A stretch of DNA of 64,000 bases from CAWBRT01 sp963832365 (GTDB taxonomy: Bacteria > Acidobacteriota > Terriglobia > Terriglobales > Acidobacteriaceae), in NCBI GenBank assembly GCA_963832365.1, contig CAWHUL010000023.1, positions 62,001 to 126,000 on the forward strand, given 5' to 3'. Below are positions 15,654-25,274 of the stretch, piece after piece (the stretch's first letter is position 1; each line of letters opens with the position of its first letter). A program made the translations under genes and the position numbers. The notes below the pieces were generated by a model. That model ran no database searches, was not told the DNA's origin, and saw only the letters and a list, made by a program, of their open reading frames with translations.

Positions 15654-15709
15654 AGCGTGGCATCTGGCGGTAGCGACGGCCGGGAAGCCAGACAAAGAGG
15701 ATAAGGATC

Positions 15710-17422
15710 ATGGCGGACGCGGATAACAAATCACGAATGATGACAGGCGCCCAGGTTCTCTGGAAGTGCCTTGAGGCCGAAGGAGTGCGCCAGGTATTCG
15801 GGTATCCGGGAGGGGCAATTCTGCCGGTCTACGACGCTCTGAAGCACTCGAAGATTCATCACGTGCTGGCCAGACACGAGCAGGGCGCAACCCACATGGC
15901 TGACGGATACGCCCGCGCCTCGGGAGAGGTTGGCGTCGCGATTGCGACCTCGGGTCCGGGTGCAACCAACATGGTGACCGGCATAGCCACGGCCATGCTC
16001 GACTCTTCGCCGATCGTCTGCATCACCGGCCAGGTCCACAGCAAGGTGATTGGCACCAATGCATTTCAGGAGGTGGACATCACCTCGGTTACCGCTGCTA
16101 TCACCAAGCGCAATTACCTGGTCACGAATCCGGCCGAGGTCGAAAAGACCGTGCACGAAGCCTTTCACGTGGCGCGCTCCGGCCGTCCGGGGCCGGTGCT
16201 CATCGACATTTCCAAAGACGCTCAGCAGGGCATGTGCATGTACGGCGCAAGCCCCGGCGGGCGGGATCTGCCGCTTCGCACCCGCAAGTTGCCCGCTGCC
16301 ACGGATCTCGAGCGCGCTCTCGAATTGATTCGCCACGCAGAGCGCCCGGTGATCCTCGCCGGCAACGGGGTCATCCTTTCGGGAGCGATGGCGGAACTAA
16401 GCGCACTGGCCGAGCGCGCCGATATTCCAGTGGCAGTCACGCTGCTGGGAATTGGCGGTTTCCCGGCTTCACACCGCCTCAACCTCGGCATGATGGGGAT
16501 GCATGGCGAGTCGTGGGTGAACACGGCAATCCAGGAATCAGACCTGCTGATCGCGCTAGGCATGCGATTTGATGATCGCGTGACGGGCGATCCACGGCAG
16601 TTCGCGCCGCTGGCTCGCAAGATTCATGTCGAGATCGATCCCACCGAGATCAACAAGAACGTCAAAGTCGATGTCGGGCTCCTCGGCGATCTGCGCGAGG
16701 TTCTTTCCGCTCTGCTGAAGAATGTGGAGCCCGCGATGCATGCGGGGTGGCTCGACTATATCCACGAGCTCAGGAAGTCGGCAACCGTCAACGACATTCA
16801 GAATCTTGACGAGGACGGCCACCTCTACGCCGCGCACGTGATTCGCGATCTCTGGTGCGAAACCAAGGGCGATGCAATCGTTGTCACCGACGTGGGCCAG
16901 CACCAGATGTGGGAGGCCCAGTACTACAAGCACGATCGTCCGCGCTCGTTGATCACCTCCGGCGGCTTCGGCACCATGGGCTTCGCGCTGCCTGCCGCAA
17001 TCGGCGCCAAGATGGCGCGGCCCGACGCCGAAGTCTGGGCGGTCATCGGAGACGGTGGTTTGCAGATGAGCACTCCCGAACTGATGACGCTGGTGCAAGA
17101 GAAACTCAAGATCAACATCGCTGTCATCAACAACGGCTATCTCGGCATGGTGCGGCAGTGGCAGGAATTCTTTTACGAGAAGAACTATTCGTTCTCCCCG
17201 ATCATGAGTCCCGACTTCGCCGCCTTGGCAAAGGTGTTCGGGCTGCACGGCGTCAGCGTCGCGGAGCGCGGCGGGGTGTTGCCCGCCATCCGTGAGGCTC
17301 GCGAGCGCCCCGGGCCGGTGCTTATCGATTTCAAGGTGGAACAGGAGGACTCGGTGTACCCGATCGTTCCGGCCGGAGCACATCTGAAGCAAATGATCAG
17401 GCGGCCAATTCAGTTGAAGTGA
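15710..17422 (+). CDS. ilvB: Acetolactate synthase large (catalytic) subunit
   Basis: Condenses pyruvate with pyruvate or 2-oxobutyrate, the first common step of Val/Leu/Ile synthesis; uses thiamine diphosphate, FAD and Mg. 570 residues, full length. Visible motifs: VFGYPGGAILPVYD, catalytic Glu in ARHEQGATHMADGYARASG, the FAD-domain GMMGMHG, and the ThDP motif GDGGLQMSTPELMTL...INNGYLGM. AAGGA lies before the ATG. Regulated by the attenuator upstream. No ilvN/ilvH regulatory-subunit gene follows: the next gene is convergent, so the small subunit must be elsewhere or absent. Confidence 0.95.
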   Translation: MADADNKSRMMTGAQVLWKCLEAEGVRQVFGYPGGAILPVYDALKHSKIHHVLARHEQGATHMADGYARASGEVGVAIATSGPGATNMVTGIATAMLDSSPIVCITGQVHSKVIGTNAFQEVDITSVTAAITKRNYLVTNPAEVEKTVHEAFHVARSGRPGPVLIDISKDAQQGMCMYGASPGGRDLPLRTRKLPAATDLERALELIRHAERPVILAGNGVILSGAMAELSALAERADIPVAVTLLGIGGFPASHRLNLGMMGMHGESWVNTAIQESDLLIALGMRFDDRVTGDPRQFAPLARKIHVEIDPTEINKNVKVDVGLLGDLREVLSALLKNVEPAMHAGWLDYIHELRKSATVNDIQNLDEDGHLYAAHVIRDLWCETKGDAIVVTDVGQHQMWEAQYYKHDRPRSLITSGGFGTMGFALPAAIGAKMARPDAEVWAVIGDGGLQMSTPELMTLVQEKLKINIAVINNGYLGMVRQWQEFFYEKNYSFSPIMSPDFAALAKVFGLHGVSVAERGGVLPAIREARERPGPVLIDFKVEQEDSVYPIVPAGAHLKQMIRRPIQLK

Positions 17423-17479
17423 CGGCCCTCCCCCAGCAACGGGAGTCGCCGGGGCCCGGACCAATATGGCGAGATCGCT

Positions 17480-19144
17480 TTACTTACCTGAGCTCTTGCC
17501 AAAAACATTTCCAAGCGCGCCACCTAACCCGCCGGACTGGCCCTTTGATTTGGCGCCGCCCAAAATGTTTCCCACCTGCGAGCCAGCCATGCTGCCGGCC
17601 ATGCCTTTTACGTCGGGAGTGAATTTCGGGTCAGACGTTGTGCCCTGAATGGTGAACGGAATCTTCTGGCTACCGGAGAGAACCTGGCCGGTTAGCCCGC
17701 CGACCACGTTGACCACCCCGCCGGACGCCGACAAGGTCGCCACCATTTTGAAATTAAGCGCATTGCTGGGAGCGCTAATGGTCCCGTTTCCGCTGAGCTG
17801 ACCGAGAGCCGGCACAACCATCAGCAGAGAACTGAGCTGGATGCCTTCCGGAGCGGCGCGAACATTGGATGTCAGCTTCTCGATGGAAGTGGTTCCATTG
17901 CCGCCCTTGGCCCCCGTGAAAGTGGAGAGCTCGTTGAGTTTCGATCCGATATCGAAGCCCGTGAGTACGGCGTTGAAGAGTCCGAAATCTCCCGTAGTGA
18001 CGAGCTTGCCCATCGGTCCGGAGGCGTTGAGATTTGCGTTGAGCGTTCCCTGCTGGAGCGAAGCGCCTTTCGGCAACACGATGCCGGCGGCAGGCAGTAC
18101 AGACTCGAGGTCTTTGACCGGCATGTTCTGAGCATTTAGCTTCAGGTTGAGGTGGGTGGAATCGCCCTGAGTTTCAAAGGTTCCGGCCAGATGAGCGACC
18201 GCATTGCCGATCTTCACGGCGCCATCGTTGAGTGTGCCCGCGCTACGCCGCAGGTCATAGTCGGAATCGAAATTCACATTGATGGGCGTTCCCGCCGGCG
18301 AGCCTCCCTTCGCCATTTGAAATCTTTCCAGCTTGAGCGTTCCCTTGGCTTTTGCCTTGCCACCCGCGGACGAGATGTCGCTATTCATATCCATCAAGCC
18401 GGCAATGCCGGAGGCAGGGTCCAGTAAGCCGGTTCGAGCGAGGTCCAGACCGCTGATTGCCAGCTTTGCATTCACAGGAGTCAGGGAAGTGTCGGTGCGG
18501 TCGACCGGTCCGGTCTTCCCGTCCAGTTTCAGGCTGCCGCCGCCCGGCAATTTGGCTGACACACTCAGCGGAAATTGCGAGTTCAGGGAAACATCGCTGG
18601 CTTCAAGATTGAGCCCGTCATACACGGTCTGCTTCGGCGAAGTGGTGGACCCCACCGCCACGCGGCCGTCCTTAAGTTCCAGCTTCTTGATCGTCAAGTC
18701 CGGGCTTGCTCCGCCGCCGCTCTTGGGAGCCGACGAAGATGACTGTCCGGACCCCGTAGCCGCCAGGGACGAGTAGTTCCATTTTCCGGCGGGGTTGCGC
18801 AGCAGCGTAACCGCGGGCTTTTCGATGGTCACCCCGGTAACGTGCAATGCCTTGGAGAAGATCAAGGGCATCATTTCAACCCCGACCCGAAATGACTTAG
18901 CGCTCAGGAATGCGGAGCGGCTGAACGCCGGGTCGTCGGCAATCGAGAGGTTGTCCGCCGTGAGCGCACCGGACCACAGCGACAGCCTGAGGTCGCCAAT
19001 CTTCACCTGCCGCTGAAGTACTGTCGAGAGTTCCTGCTCGACCGTGGGGCGGAACTTGTTGGCGTCGATCAGGAACGGCAGCGCGGCGACCAGCACTACC
19101 AAGACAACCACGCCGATGAGGATATAGCGGAGTTTCCCCTTCAT
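17480..19144 (-). CDS. AsmA-family inner-membrane/periplasmic protein
   Basis: 554 residues from the ATG at 19144, which has GGGAGG six bases upstream. One N-terminal membrane helix (LRYILIGVVVLVVLVAALPFLI) is followed by 'DANKFRPTVEQELSTVLQRQ', the AsmA start pattern, and a long beta-rich periplasmic body with repeats such as 'LDGKTGPVDRTDTSLTPVNAKLAISGLDLARTG' in part. The end is Gly/Ser-rich. AsmA-like proteins are linked to lipid transport and outer-membrane assembly. It converges with ilvB. Confidence 0.85.
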   Translation of the reverse strand: MKGKLRYILIGVVVLVVLVAALPFLIDANKFRPTVEQELSTVLQRQVKIGDLRLSLWSGALTADNLSIADDPAFSRSAFLSAKSFRVGVEMMPLIFSKALHVTGVTIEKPAVTLLRNPAGKWNYSSLAATGSGQSSSSAPKSGGGASPDLTIKKLELKDGRVAVGSTTSPKQTVYDGLNLEASDVSLNSQFPLSVSAKLPGGGSLKLDGKTGPVDRTDTSLTPVNAKLAISGLDLARTGLLDPASGIAGLMDMNSDISSAGGKAKAKGTLKLERFQMAKGGSPAGTPINVNFDSDYDLRRSAGTLNDGAVKIGNAVAHLAGTFETQGDSTHLNLKLNAQNMPVKDLESVLPAAGIVLPKGASLQQGTLNANLNASGPMGKLVTTGDFGLFNAVLTGFDIGSKLNELSTFTGAKGGNGTTSIEKLTSNVRAAPEGIQLSSLLMVVPALGQLSGNGTISAPSNALNFKMVATLSASGGVVNVVGGLTGQVLSGSQKIPFTIQGTTSDPKFTPDVKGMAGSMAGSQVGNILGGAKSKGQSGGLGGALGNVFGKSSGK

Positions 19145-19247
19145 TTCATGCCTCCCGCAGGCCGGCAAGAGCAGCACCCTCTAGTAGTCTATAGATGCTT
19201 GGGATGCTTGGCACGTGGCGGAAGAATAGAGGGTTGGATCGCGGTGG

Positions 19248-19601
19248 TTATGCAGCTTGCCTGGTGAGAGCTGCGATTGCTTGCAGCAGAACGGTGGGGG
19301 ATTGCCCCTTCAGGACGAAATCATCGGCGCAGTCGCAATCACGATCGGGGTACGCGCCGGAGACGAGTATGACGCGCGCGTTAGGCTGTACATCCTTGAG
19401 CTCCATGCAGAGTTCGTCGCCGAACACGCCGGGCAGCTGGTAATCCAGAATCGCCAAGTCGATGGCATTGGAGTGGAAAAGACTGCGGGCTTCTTCCACG
19501 GTCGCCGCCGTCAATACGTCGTAGCCAAGTCGTGAAAGCAGGAGTTTCCGCGCCTTGAGCAGTGGCAGGTTGTCATCGACACATAGAATACGAGTAGTCA
19601 T
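19248..19601 (-). CDS. Stand-alone response-regulator receiver protein
   Basis: 117 residues consisting only of a receiver domain: acidic pair Asp9-Asp10, phospho-acceptor Asp53 in AILDYQLPG, Ser81 (VSG, signalling Thr/Ser position) and Lys98 in FVLKG. There is no output domain, so it would act by protein contacts, like CheY or a phosphorelay intermediate. A Cys-Asp repeat (DRDCDCADD) before the last strand is unusual. No histidine kinase is adjacent; the partner is unknown. Confidence 0.9.
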   Translation of the reverse strand: MTTRILCVDDNLPLLKARKLLLSRLGYDVLTAATVEEARSLFHSNAIDLAILDYQLPGVFGDELCMELKDVQPNARVILVSGAYPDRDCDCADDFVLKGQSPTVLLQAIAALTRQAA

Positions 19602-19666
19602 TAATGCCAGCTCCTCACACCAACTCCACTAATGTAAGATGCCGGAAGGTCTGGCATAGGTTGCCC

Positions 19667-20875
19667 CTAGCCGGCAGGGCGAAGCACTGTGCAGACCGAC
19701 GCGCACAGCGCGCCGCCGATGTTGAAGGTCGCAGCCAGCCTGGCATCTCTCTTCTGAATTCCACTGGGAGCCATGCCCTTCAACTGCCAATAAGAAAATC
19801 CAATCATGGAGATCCCCGTGGCGCCAACCGGGTGTCCCTTGGCAATGAGTCCGCCGGAGAGGTTAATGCCGCATTCGCCATCCACGACCGCCTTGCCATC
19901 GACCCAGTAACGCGCACCCTTGCCGGGAGCGGCTTTGCCGATGACCTCTGTGCCAAGCGCCGCCGCAACGGTGAAGCAGTCGTGAATCTCCGCCACGTTC
20001 ACATCGGCCGGACTGGCGCCAGCCATCTCGTAAGCTCTCTGCATGGCCTTGTAAGCTCCGGCCGGTCTCAGGATATCGCGCCCGCTTTTCATCAACGGGT
20101 CGGTGGCCTGCGCGTAGCCGGCGATTTCGACGGCGTCCGCTTTGGCCACTCCCAGTTTGCGAAGCCCTTCTTCGGTCGCAAGGATCAGCGCCGCATAACC
20201 GTCGGTGATCTGCGAGCAGTCATAGGTCTTGAGCGGCAGGCCGTCCACCACGTAGCGATTAATGCCTTCGATTTTGAGCGCCTGCTCCAGCGTGATCTGG
20301 ACTTTGCTCATCTGCGCGTACGGATTATGTTTTGCGTTTCCGTATTCGGCGACGGCGATCTGCGCCAAGTCGGCTTCGGTGGCGCCGTACACCTGGAGGT
20401 AGCACTGCATGATTTCGGCGAAGAGGTGAGGGAAGACGAAGACCTTGCCGGTCCGATCGTCGGGGTGAGAGAAGTAGCCCAGGGCTTCGCCGATTAATTT
20501 GCCGTCCATTTTGCCGTCATCGTTGCGCATCTTTTCATATCCAACGGCGATTCCCACATCGCCCAGACCACCCAGCAGCTTGTAGATCACCGAAAGCACG
20601 GCCTGACCGCCGGAAGCGCAGGCATTCTCGACCGATTCAATCGGCTTGCTTTCCATGCCGGGTATCGACGCAACCAGACCAGAGAGCAAGCCTTGCCGGT
20701 TCAGGGTGAAGTTGCAGGCCGAACCCACGGAGGCGACATCCAGCGCCGAAGCCGGTACGTCGATCTGCCGGCAAACTCCGTTGACTGCGTTGGCCACGAT
20801 CTCCGGGATCGTCATTGCCATTAGCTTGCCGAAGTTGGATTGGTTGTAGGCGGCGATGTAGATGGGTTGGGGCAT
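19667..20875 (-). CDS. Thiolase-family acyl-CoA acetyltransferase (SCP2-thiolase type)
   Basis: 402 residues from the ATG at 20875, preceded by AAGGAGG. Thiolase-fold motifs: nucleophile Cys in VENACASGGQAV, IHDCFTVA (in place of the NEAFA loop of classical thiolases) and GHPVGATG. NEAFA replaced by HDCF is typical of the lipid-transfer/SCP2-thiolase branch. It is divergent from a classical thiolase gene, and both border a ketone-body cluster, so it probably handles a longer or branched acyl-CoA (inference). Confidence 0.85.
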   Translation of the reverse strand: MPQPIYIAAYNQSNFGKLMAMTIPEIVANAVNGVCRQIDVPASALDVASVGSACNFTLNRQGLLSGLVASIPGMESKPIESVENACASGGQAVLSVIYKLLGGLGDVGIAVGYEKMRNDDGKMDGKLIGEALGYFSHPDDRTGKVFVFPHLFAEIMQCYLQVYGATEADLAQIAVAEYGNAKHNPYAQMSKVQITLEQALKIEGINRYVVDGLPLKTYDCSQITDGYAALILATEEGLRKLGVAKADAVEIAGYAQATDPLMKSGRDILRPAGAYKAMQRAYEMAGASPADVNVAEIHDCFTVAAALGTEVIGKAAPGKGARYWVDGKAVVDGECGINLSGGLIAKGHPVGATGISMIGFSYWQLKGMAPSGIQKRDARLAATFNIGGALCASVCTVLRPAG

Positions 20876-21409
20876 CCGATCCTCCTTGCTCCTGAATGGA
20901 AACAAGTTAAACGCACGGCAACAAGAAAACGACGACAAAAATGGGCCTTCTTTAGAGATGCGGCCAGAGGCGATAAGGCGGCAACCCTTGCAACTCTGTT
21001 ATCGCAGTAATCGAGCAAATCTCAGATGGGAAGGGACTTTTTAAGGGCAAAATTCCCAAATTGGTACTGCACCGCAGGCGGTTCACAGACGGTCTTTACT
21101 TCGCCCCTGAAAACTGGTATTTTCGCTGCCCCAGCATTCTGCTCGAATGGGACCGCGTCCTGCCGTCTGGCGGGCTGTCCGGTGTGCGAGCCGCGGCTAC
21201 CTATTCTTAGCGGGCTGCGGGGTATAGACGCACTAGCGCTTTGGGACAAGCTTTCCGCCTGGCGAGGCCGTCAGCCAGTGCAGTTTGGCGACTCATGCAG
21301 TTCACACGACTGAAGCATTCATTCATGGACAGGTCATTTCCGGTTGCAGCGGCCAGCAGCTCAGACAAAAAGATTACCCGCGTTTGAATTCATACTTGTG
21401 AGGAGATTT
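20876..21409. other. Gene-free divergent region between two thiolase genes
   Basis: 534 bases separating divergently transcribed genes; it must hold both promoters. I found no convincing gene, repeat, terminator or operator palindrome in it. Confidence 0.4.
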
Positions 21410-22591
21410 ATGACCGACATCGTAATCGTATCCGCCACCCGAACGGCTGTAGGCAAATTCGGTGGCTCTCTCGCCAAGATTCCGGCTCCCGAACTCGGCG
21501 CGTTAGCAATTCGTTGCGCCTTACAGCGCGCCAAACTGGATCCCGCACAGATCGGCGAGGTCATCATGGGCCAGGTGCTCACTGCCGGACTCGGGCAGAA
21601 CCCGGCTCGTCAAGCGGCGATCAAGGCCGGCCTGCCGGTCACGGTTCCGGCCATGACGATCAACAAGGTATGCGGTTCCGGGCTGAAAGCGGTGATGCTG
21701 GCAGCCGAAGCCATCATGACCGGCGACTCGGAGATCGTGATTGCCGGCGGGCAGGAGAACATGAGCGCCACGCCGCACGTGTTGCAGGGCTCCCGCGACG
21801 GCTTCCGCATGGGAGACGCCAAGCTGATCGATACCATGATCATCGATGGTCTATGGGATATCTACAACCAGTACCACATGGGGGTGACGGCCGAGAACGT
21901 CGCCAAGGAATACGCCATCACGCGCGAAGAGCAGGACAAGTTTGCGGTGGCGTCCCAGAACAAGGCCGAAGCCGCGCAAAAGGCCGGCCGGTTCAAGGCG
22001 GAGATAGTCGCCGTGCCTATTCCACAGCGCAAAGGCGACCCGGTGATGTTTGCCGACGACGAATACATTCGCCTCGGGGCGAAGATCGAAGACATCGGTG
22101 GCCTTAAGCCCGCTTTTGCCAAGGACGGAACGGTCACGGCGGGGAATGCCTCCGGCATCAACGACGGAGCCGCGGCGGTAGTGGTGATGTCGGCCAGCAA
22201 GGCAAGTGAGCTGGGACTGAAGCCGCTGGCCCGGATTGCGGCCTTTGCCAGCGCCGGTGTGGACCCGAAGGTGATGGGCATGGGCCCGGTGCCGGCATCG
22301 CGGCGTTGCCTGCAGAAGGCCGGATGGAAGATCGAGGATCTCGATCTGATGGAGATCAACGAGGCTTTTGCGGCCCAGTCCTGCGCCGTGCATAAGGAAA
22401 TGGGTTGGGATCTATCGAAGATCAACGTGAACGGTGGAGCGATTGCAATCGGTCATCCGATCGGCGCCTCCGGCTGCCGCATTTTGGTAACGCTTTTGTA
22501 CGAGATGCAGCGGAGCGGTGCGCGCAAGGGACTTGCCTCCCTGTGCATCGGCGGCGGCATGGGCGTGGCTATGGCGCTTGAAAAAGTGTAA
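21410..22591 (+). CDS. Acetyl-CoA C-acetyltransferase (acetoacetyl-CoA thiolase)
   Basis: Cleaves acetoacetyl-CoA with CoA to two acetyl-CoA, or the reverse. 393 residues. Active-site residues are in place: Cys88 in INKVCGSGLKA, NEAFAAQ, GGAIAIGHPIGASG with its His, and SLCIGGGMGVA with the second Cys. The ATG at 21410 has GAGGAG just upstream. It precedes a CoA transferase pair and a 3-hydroxybutyrate dehydrogenase, completing a route from 3-hydroxybutyrate to acetyl-CoA. atoB/phaA-type; the sequence alone does not separate these. Confidence 0.95.
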   Translation: MTDIVIVSATRTAVGKFGGSLAKIPAPELGALAIRCALQRAKLDPAQIGEVIMGQVLTAGLGQNPARQAAIKAGLPVTVPAMTINKVCGSGLKAVMLAAEAIMTGDSEIVIAGGQENMSATPHVLQGSRDGFRMGDAKLIDTMIIDGLWDIYNQYHMGVTAENVAKEYAITREEQDKFAVASQNKAEAAQKAGRFKAEIVAVPIPQRKGDPVMFADDEYIRLGAKIEDIGGLKPAFAKDGTVTAGNASGINDGAAAVVVMSASKASELGLKPLARIAAFASAGVDPKVMGMGPVPASRRCLQKAGWKIEDLDLMEINEAFAAQSCAVHKEMGWDLSKINVNGGAIAIGHPIGASGCRILVTLLYEMQRSGARKGLASLCIGGGMGVAMALEKV

Positions 22592-22848
22592 TGACGTAAG
22601 CCGTGCGGAGTAGATGACGGCCTCCGCATGGCTTCCGGCAATCCGCGGCGTTCGGCCACGGCAAAGGGCGGGCTCTGCGGCCATCGGAGCGCACGTCTCA
22701 AAGTGATGTGTGCCCTAGCACGTTCGTCACAGGAAGACTAAAATTAATACACGGAAAGTTTCCCACTAGGCCACGATTAGGGTATAACTGACACTCAGCC
22801 AGTTACAGACTATAAATCGATCTAATTCATAGATAAGAGGAGTTGCTG

Positions 22849-23520
22849 ATGCAACAAAAAGCGATCAGCTGCACACGCGCAGTCGAGATGATTCCCGACG
22901 GCGCTTCTCTGATGATTGGTGGGTTCATGGGAGTTGGTTCGCCCCACCGAATCATCGACGAGCTGGTTCGGCAGGGACGCAAGAACCTGACCGTTATCGC
23001 CAACGATACTGGAAAACCCGGCTGGGGCATCGGCAAATTAGTAGATGCCAAGCTGATTGGAAAGCTCATTGCCAGTCATATCGGTCTCAACCCAGAAATG
23101 GGACGGCAGATGATTGCCGGCGAAACCGAGGTCACACTGGTTCCCCAAGGGACGCTTGCCGAACGCATCCGCGCTGGCGGTTTCGGTCTGGGCGGGGTAT
23201 TGACCCCGACCGGTTTCGGCACGATGGTGGCGGATGGCAAACAGACGCTGCAAGTAGATGGCAAGAACTTTCTGGTGGAGCCGCCGCTAAGGGCGGACTT
23301 CGCTCTTATCGCCGCACATCGCTCCGACTATCGCGGCAATCTTGAATACTCGCTTACAGCCCGCAATTTCAACATGGTGATGGCGATGGCGGCGAATATG
23401 GTGATCGCCGAACCGGAGCACATCGTGCCGGTCGGGATGATACCTCCTGACGCGGTTGCCACTCCATTTCCCGTGGTGGACTATTTGATTGAAAGGGGGC
23501 AGGCCGCATATGGACGATAA
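22849..23520 (+). CDS. Acetoacetate/3-oxoacid CoA-transferase subunit A
   Basis: Family I CoA transferase alpha subunit; with subunit B it moves CoA from succinyl-CoA or acetyl-CoA to acetoacetate. 223 residues; CoA-transferase pattern 'MIPDGASLMIGGFMGVGSP' and GGVLTPTGFGT, with EYSLTARNFN near the end. The ATG at 22849 has AGAGGAG six bases upstream and is preferred to TTG at 22843. The stop overlaps the start of subunit B by 11 bases, so the two are coupled. atoD/scoA-like. Confidence 0.92.
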   Translation: MQQKAISCTRAVEMIPDGASLMIGGFMGVGSPHRIIDELVRQGRKNLTVIANDTGKPGWGIGKLVDAKLIGKLIASHIGLNPEMGRQMIAGETEVTLVPQGTLAERIRAGGFGLGGVLTPTGFGTMVADGKQTLQVDGKNFLVEPPLRADFALIAAHRSDYRGNLEYSLTARNFNMVMAMAANMVIAEPEHIVPVGMIPPDAVATPFPVVDYLIERGQAAYGR

Positions 23521-24196
23521 AGTCGTAATTGCCAAGCGTGTAGCGCTCGAACTGAAGGATGGAAACCTTGTGAACTTGGGTATTGGTCTGCCGACCATGG
23601 TGCCCCAATATCTGCCGCCGGAGACGGAAGTCTACTTCCAGTCGGAGAACGGCATTATCGGTATGGCGCAGGTTCCGGGCCAGGGGATGGAAGATCCCTC
23701 GCTGACCGATGCGGGGGGCGGATATGTCGGAGCCATTCCCGGAGCCGCCAGCATCGATAGCGCCCTGTCGTTCGGGTTAATCCGCGGCGGGCACCTCGAT
23801 ATCACAGTGCTCGGCGGTCTTGAGGTCGACGAGCAGGGGCAGTTGGCCAATTGGATTGTGCCCGGCAAGATGGTTCCGGGCATGGGCGGCGCCATGGACC
23901 TGGTGACTGGCGCCAAACGCGTGATCGTTTCGATGACCCACACCGCCAAGGGCAAGCCGAAAATCCTGAAGAAGTGCACCTTGCCGCTGACGTCGGTGCG
24001 CCGGGTCAGTCTCATCGTCACCGAAATGGCCGTAATCGAACCGACCGAGCAGGGACTGGTGCTGAAGGAAGTGGCGCCGGGTGTCACGGTGGAGCAAGTC
24101 GTTGCGGCGACTGCGGCGAAGTTGATTATCCCGGGTAACGTTCCGGTCATGCCGATTAGCGACGAGCCGAAGCTGACCCAGGCGGCGGCTAATTAA
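23510..24196 (+). CDS. Acetoacetate/3-oxoacid CoA-transferase subunit B
   Basis: Beta subunit of the same enzyme. 228 residues from the ATG at 23510 (AAAGGGGG upstream). The catalytic glutamate is Glu46 in FQSENGIIG, the SENG motif that forms the glutamyl-CoA thioester. VPGKMVPGMGGAMDLVTGAK matches the family. It overlaps subunit A and is followed by a strong hairpin. atoA/scoB-like. Confidence 0.93.
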   Translation: MDDKVVIAKRVALELKDGNLVNLGIGLPTMVPQYLPPETEVYFQSENGIIGMAQVPGQGMEDPSLTDAGGGYVGAIPGAASIDSALSFGLIRGGHLDITVLGGLEVDEQGQLANWIVPGKMVPGMGGAMDLVTGAKRVIVSMTHTAKGKPKILKKCTLPLTSVRRVSLIVTEMAVIEPTEQGLVLKEVAPGVTVEQVVAATAAKLIIPGNVPVMPISDEPKLTQAAAN

Positions 24197-24211
24197 GGCT
24201 TGAAGCAGAAC

Positions 24212-24249
24212 GCTGCTTGCCTGAGTGCCTTCCTGGCAAGGCAAGCAGC
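24212..24249. terminator. Hairpin after the CoA-transferase genes
   Basis: GCTGCTTGCC (24212-24221) and GGCAAGCAGC (24240-24249) are a perfect 10-base inverted repeat with an 18-base loop, followed by a short 'tcttctg'. The T-run is weak, so it may end or stabilise the CoA-transferase message or act as a partial terminator before the dehydrogenase gene. Confidence 0.5.
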
Positions 24250-24424
24250 TCTTCTGAAGCACAACATGATCTCGCGACATCTTCGCGAGGTTCCGTAGCA
24301 CGGGCCTCGAAGTAGTTCATCCATTTGCAATCATTACCGCCCGGCCCTGCTGGTTTCTGGAGCACGGTCGAGGCGGATGCGAAGGTTCGCGAACGTTTCA
24401 CCGGGGGAGCAGAGGAGAATCTTT

Positions 24425-25207
24425 ATGCTGAAAGGACGTGTGGCAATCGTTACCGGCTCGACCAGCGGAATCGGCCTCGGTATCGCGCGGGGACTGGCAG
24501 CCGAAGGTTGCGACATTATGCTGAACGGATTTGGTGATCCCTGCGAGATCGAAAAGATGCGCGCCGGGATGGAAAAAGAATTTGGCGTGACGGCACTGTT
24601 CAACGGCGCTGATCTTTCCAAAGGCGAACAGTGCGCACAACTGGTTGCCGATGCCGAGAAGCGTCTGGGCAAAGTGGACATCCTGGTCAACAATGCCGGA
24701 ATTCAGCACGTTTCTCCAGTCGAGAGCTTTCCGGTTGAACGGTGGGACGCCATCATCGCCGTCAACCTGTGCTCATCGTTTCACACCATCCGTGGGGCAC
24801 TGCCCGGAATGCAGGCCCGCGGCTGGGGGCGCATAGTCAACGTTGTATCCGCCCACGGTCTGGTGGCTTCCGTGAACAAGGCCGGATACGTTTCCGCGAA
24901 GCATGGTTTGTTGGGTCTTACCAAGGTCGTGGCTCTGGAGAACGCCGGAAAAGGCATCACCTGCAACGCCATATGTCCCGGCTGGGTGCTCACGCCCCTG
25001 GTTCAGAAACAGATCGAAATGAGAGCGGAGAAGCAGGCCATTTCGTTGCAGCAGGCCGAGCGCGAACTGCTCATCGAGAAGGAACCCTCGGGAATGTTCA
25101 CCAGCATCGAGGAGATAGCGGCTTTGGCTGTTTTCCTCTGCAGTGACGCTGCCAGGAACATGACCGGCGTTCCTATTTCCAATGACGGCGGCTGGACGGC
25201 ACAGTAA
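24425..25207 (+). CDS. 3-hydroxybutyrate dehydrogenase (short-chain dehydrogenase)
   Basis: Oxidises (R)-3-hydroxybutyrate to acetoacetate with NAD. 260 residues from the ATG at 24425, preceded by AGAGGAGA. SDR motifs: GSTSGIG (11-17), NNAG (89-92), catalytic Ser142, Tyr155 and Lys159. 'LNGFGDP' after the second strand and the C-terminal 'PISNDGGWTAQ' are typical of 3-hydroxybutyrate dehydrogenases. It follows the CoA transferase genes and precedes a transporter, fitting a 3-hydroxybutyrate utilisation unit. Confidence 0.92.
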   Translation: MLKGRVAIVTGSTSGIGLGIARGLAAEGCDIMLNGFGDPCEIEKMRAGMEKEFGVTALFNGADLSKGEQCAQLVADAEKRLGKVDILVNNAGIQHVSPVESFPVERWDAIIAVNLCSSFHTIRGALPGMQARGWGRIVNVVSAHGLVASVNKAGYVSAKHGLLGLTKVVALENAGKGITCNAICPGWVLTPLVQKQIEMRAEKQAISLQQAERELLIEKEPSGMFTSIEEIAALAVFLCSDAARNMTGVPISNDGGWTAQ

Positions 25208-25274
25208 GTCCTGTCCGCGGGTACGCTTCAACCGGCCTACGCAAGTTCGCCAAACGCACTCGGAGGAGATGAAC

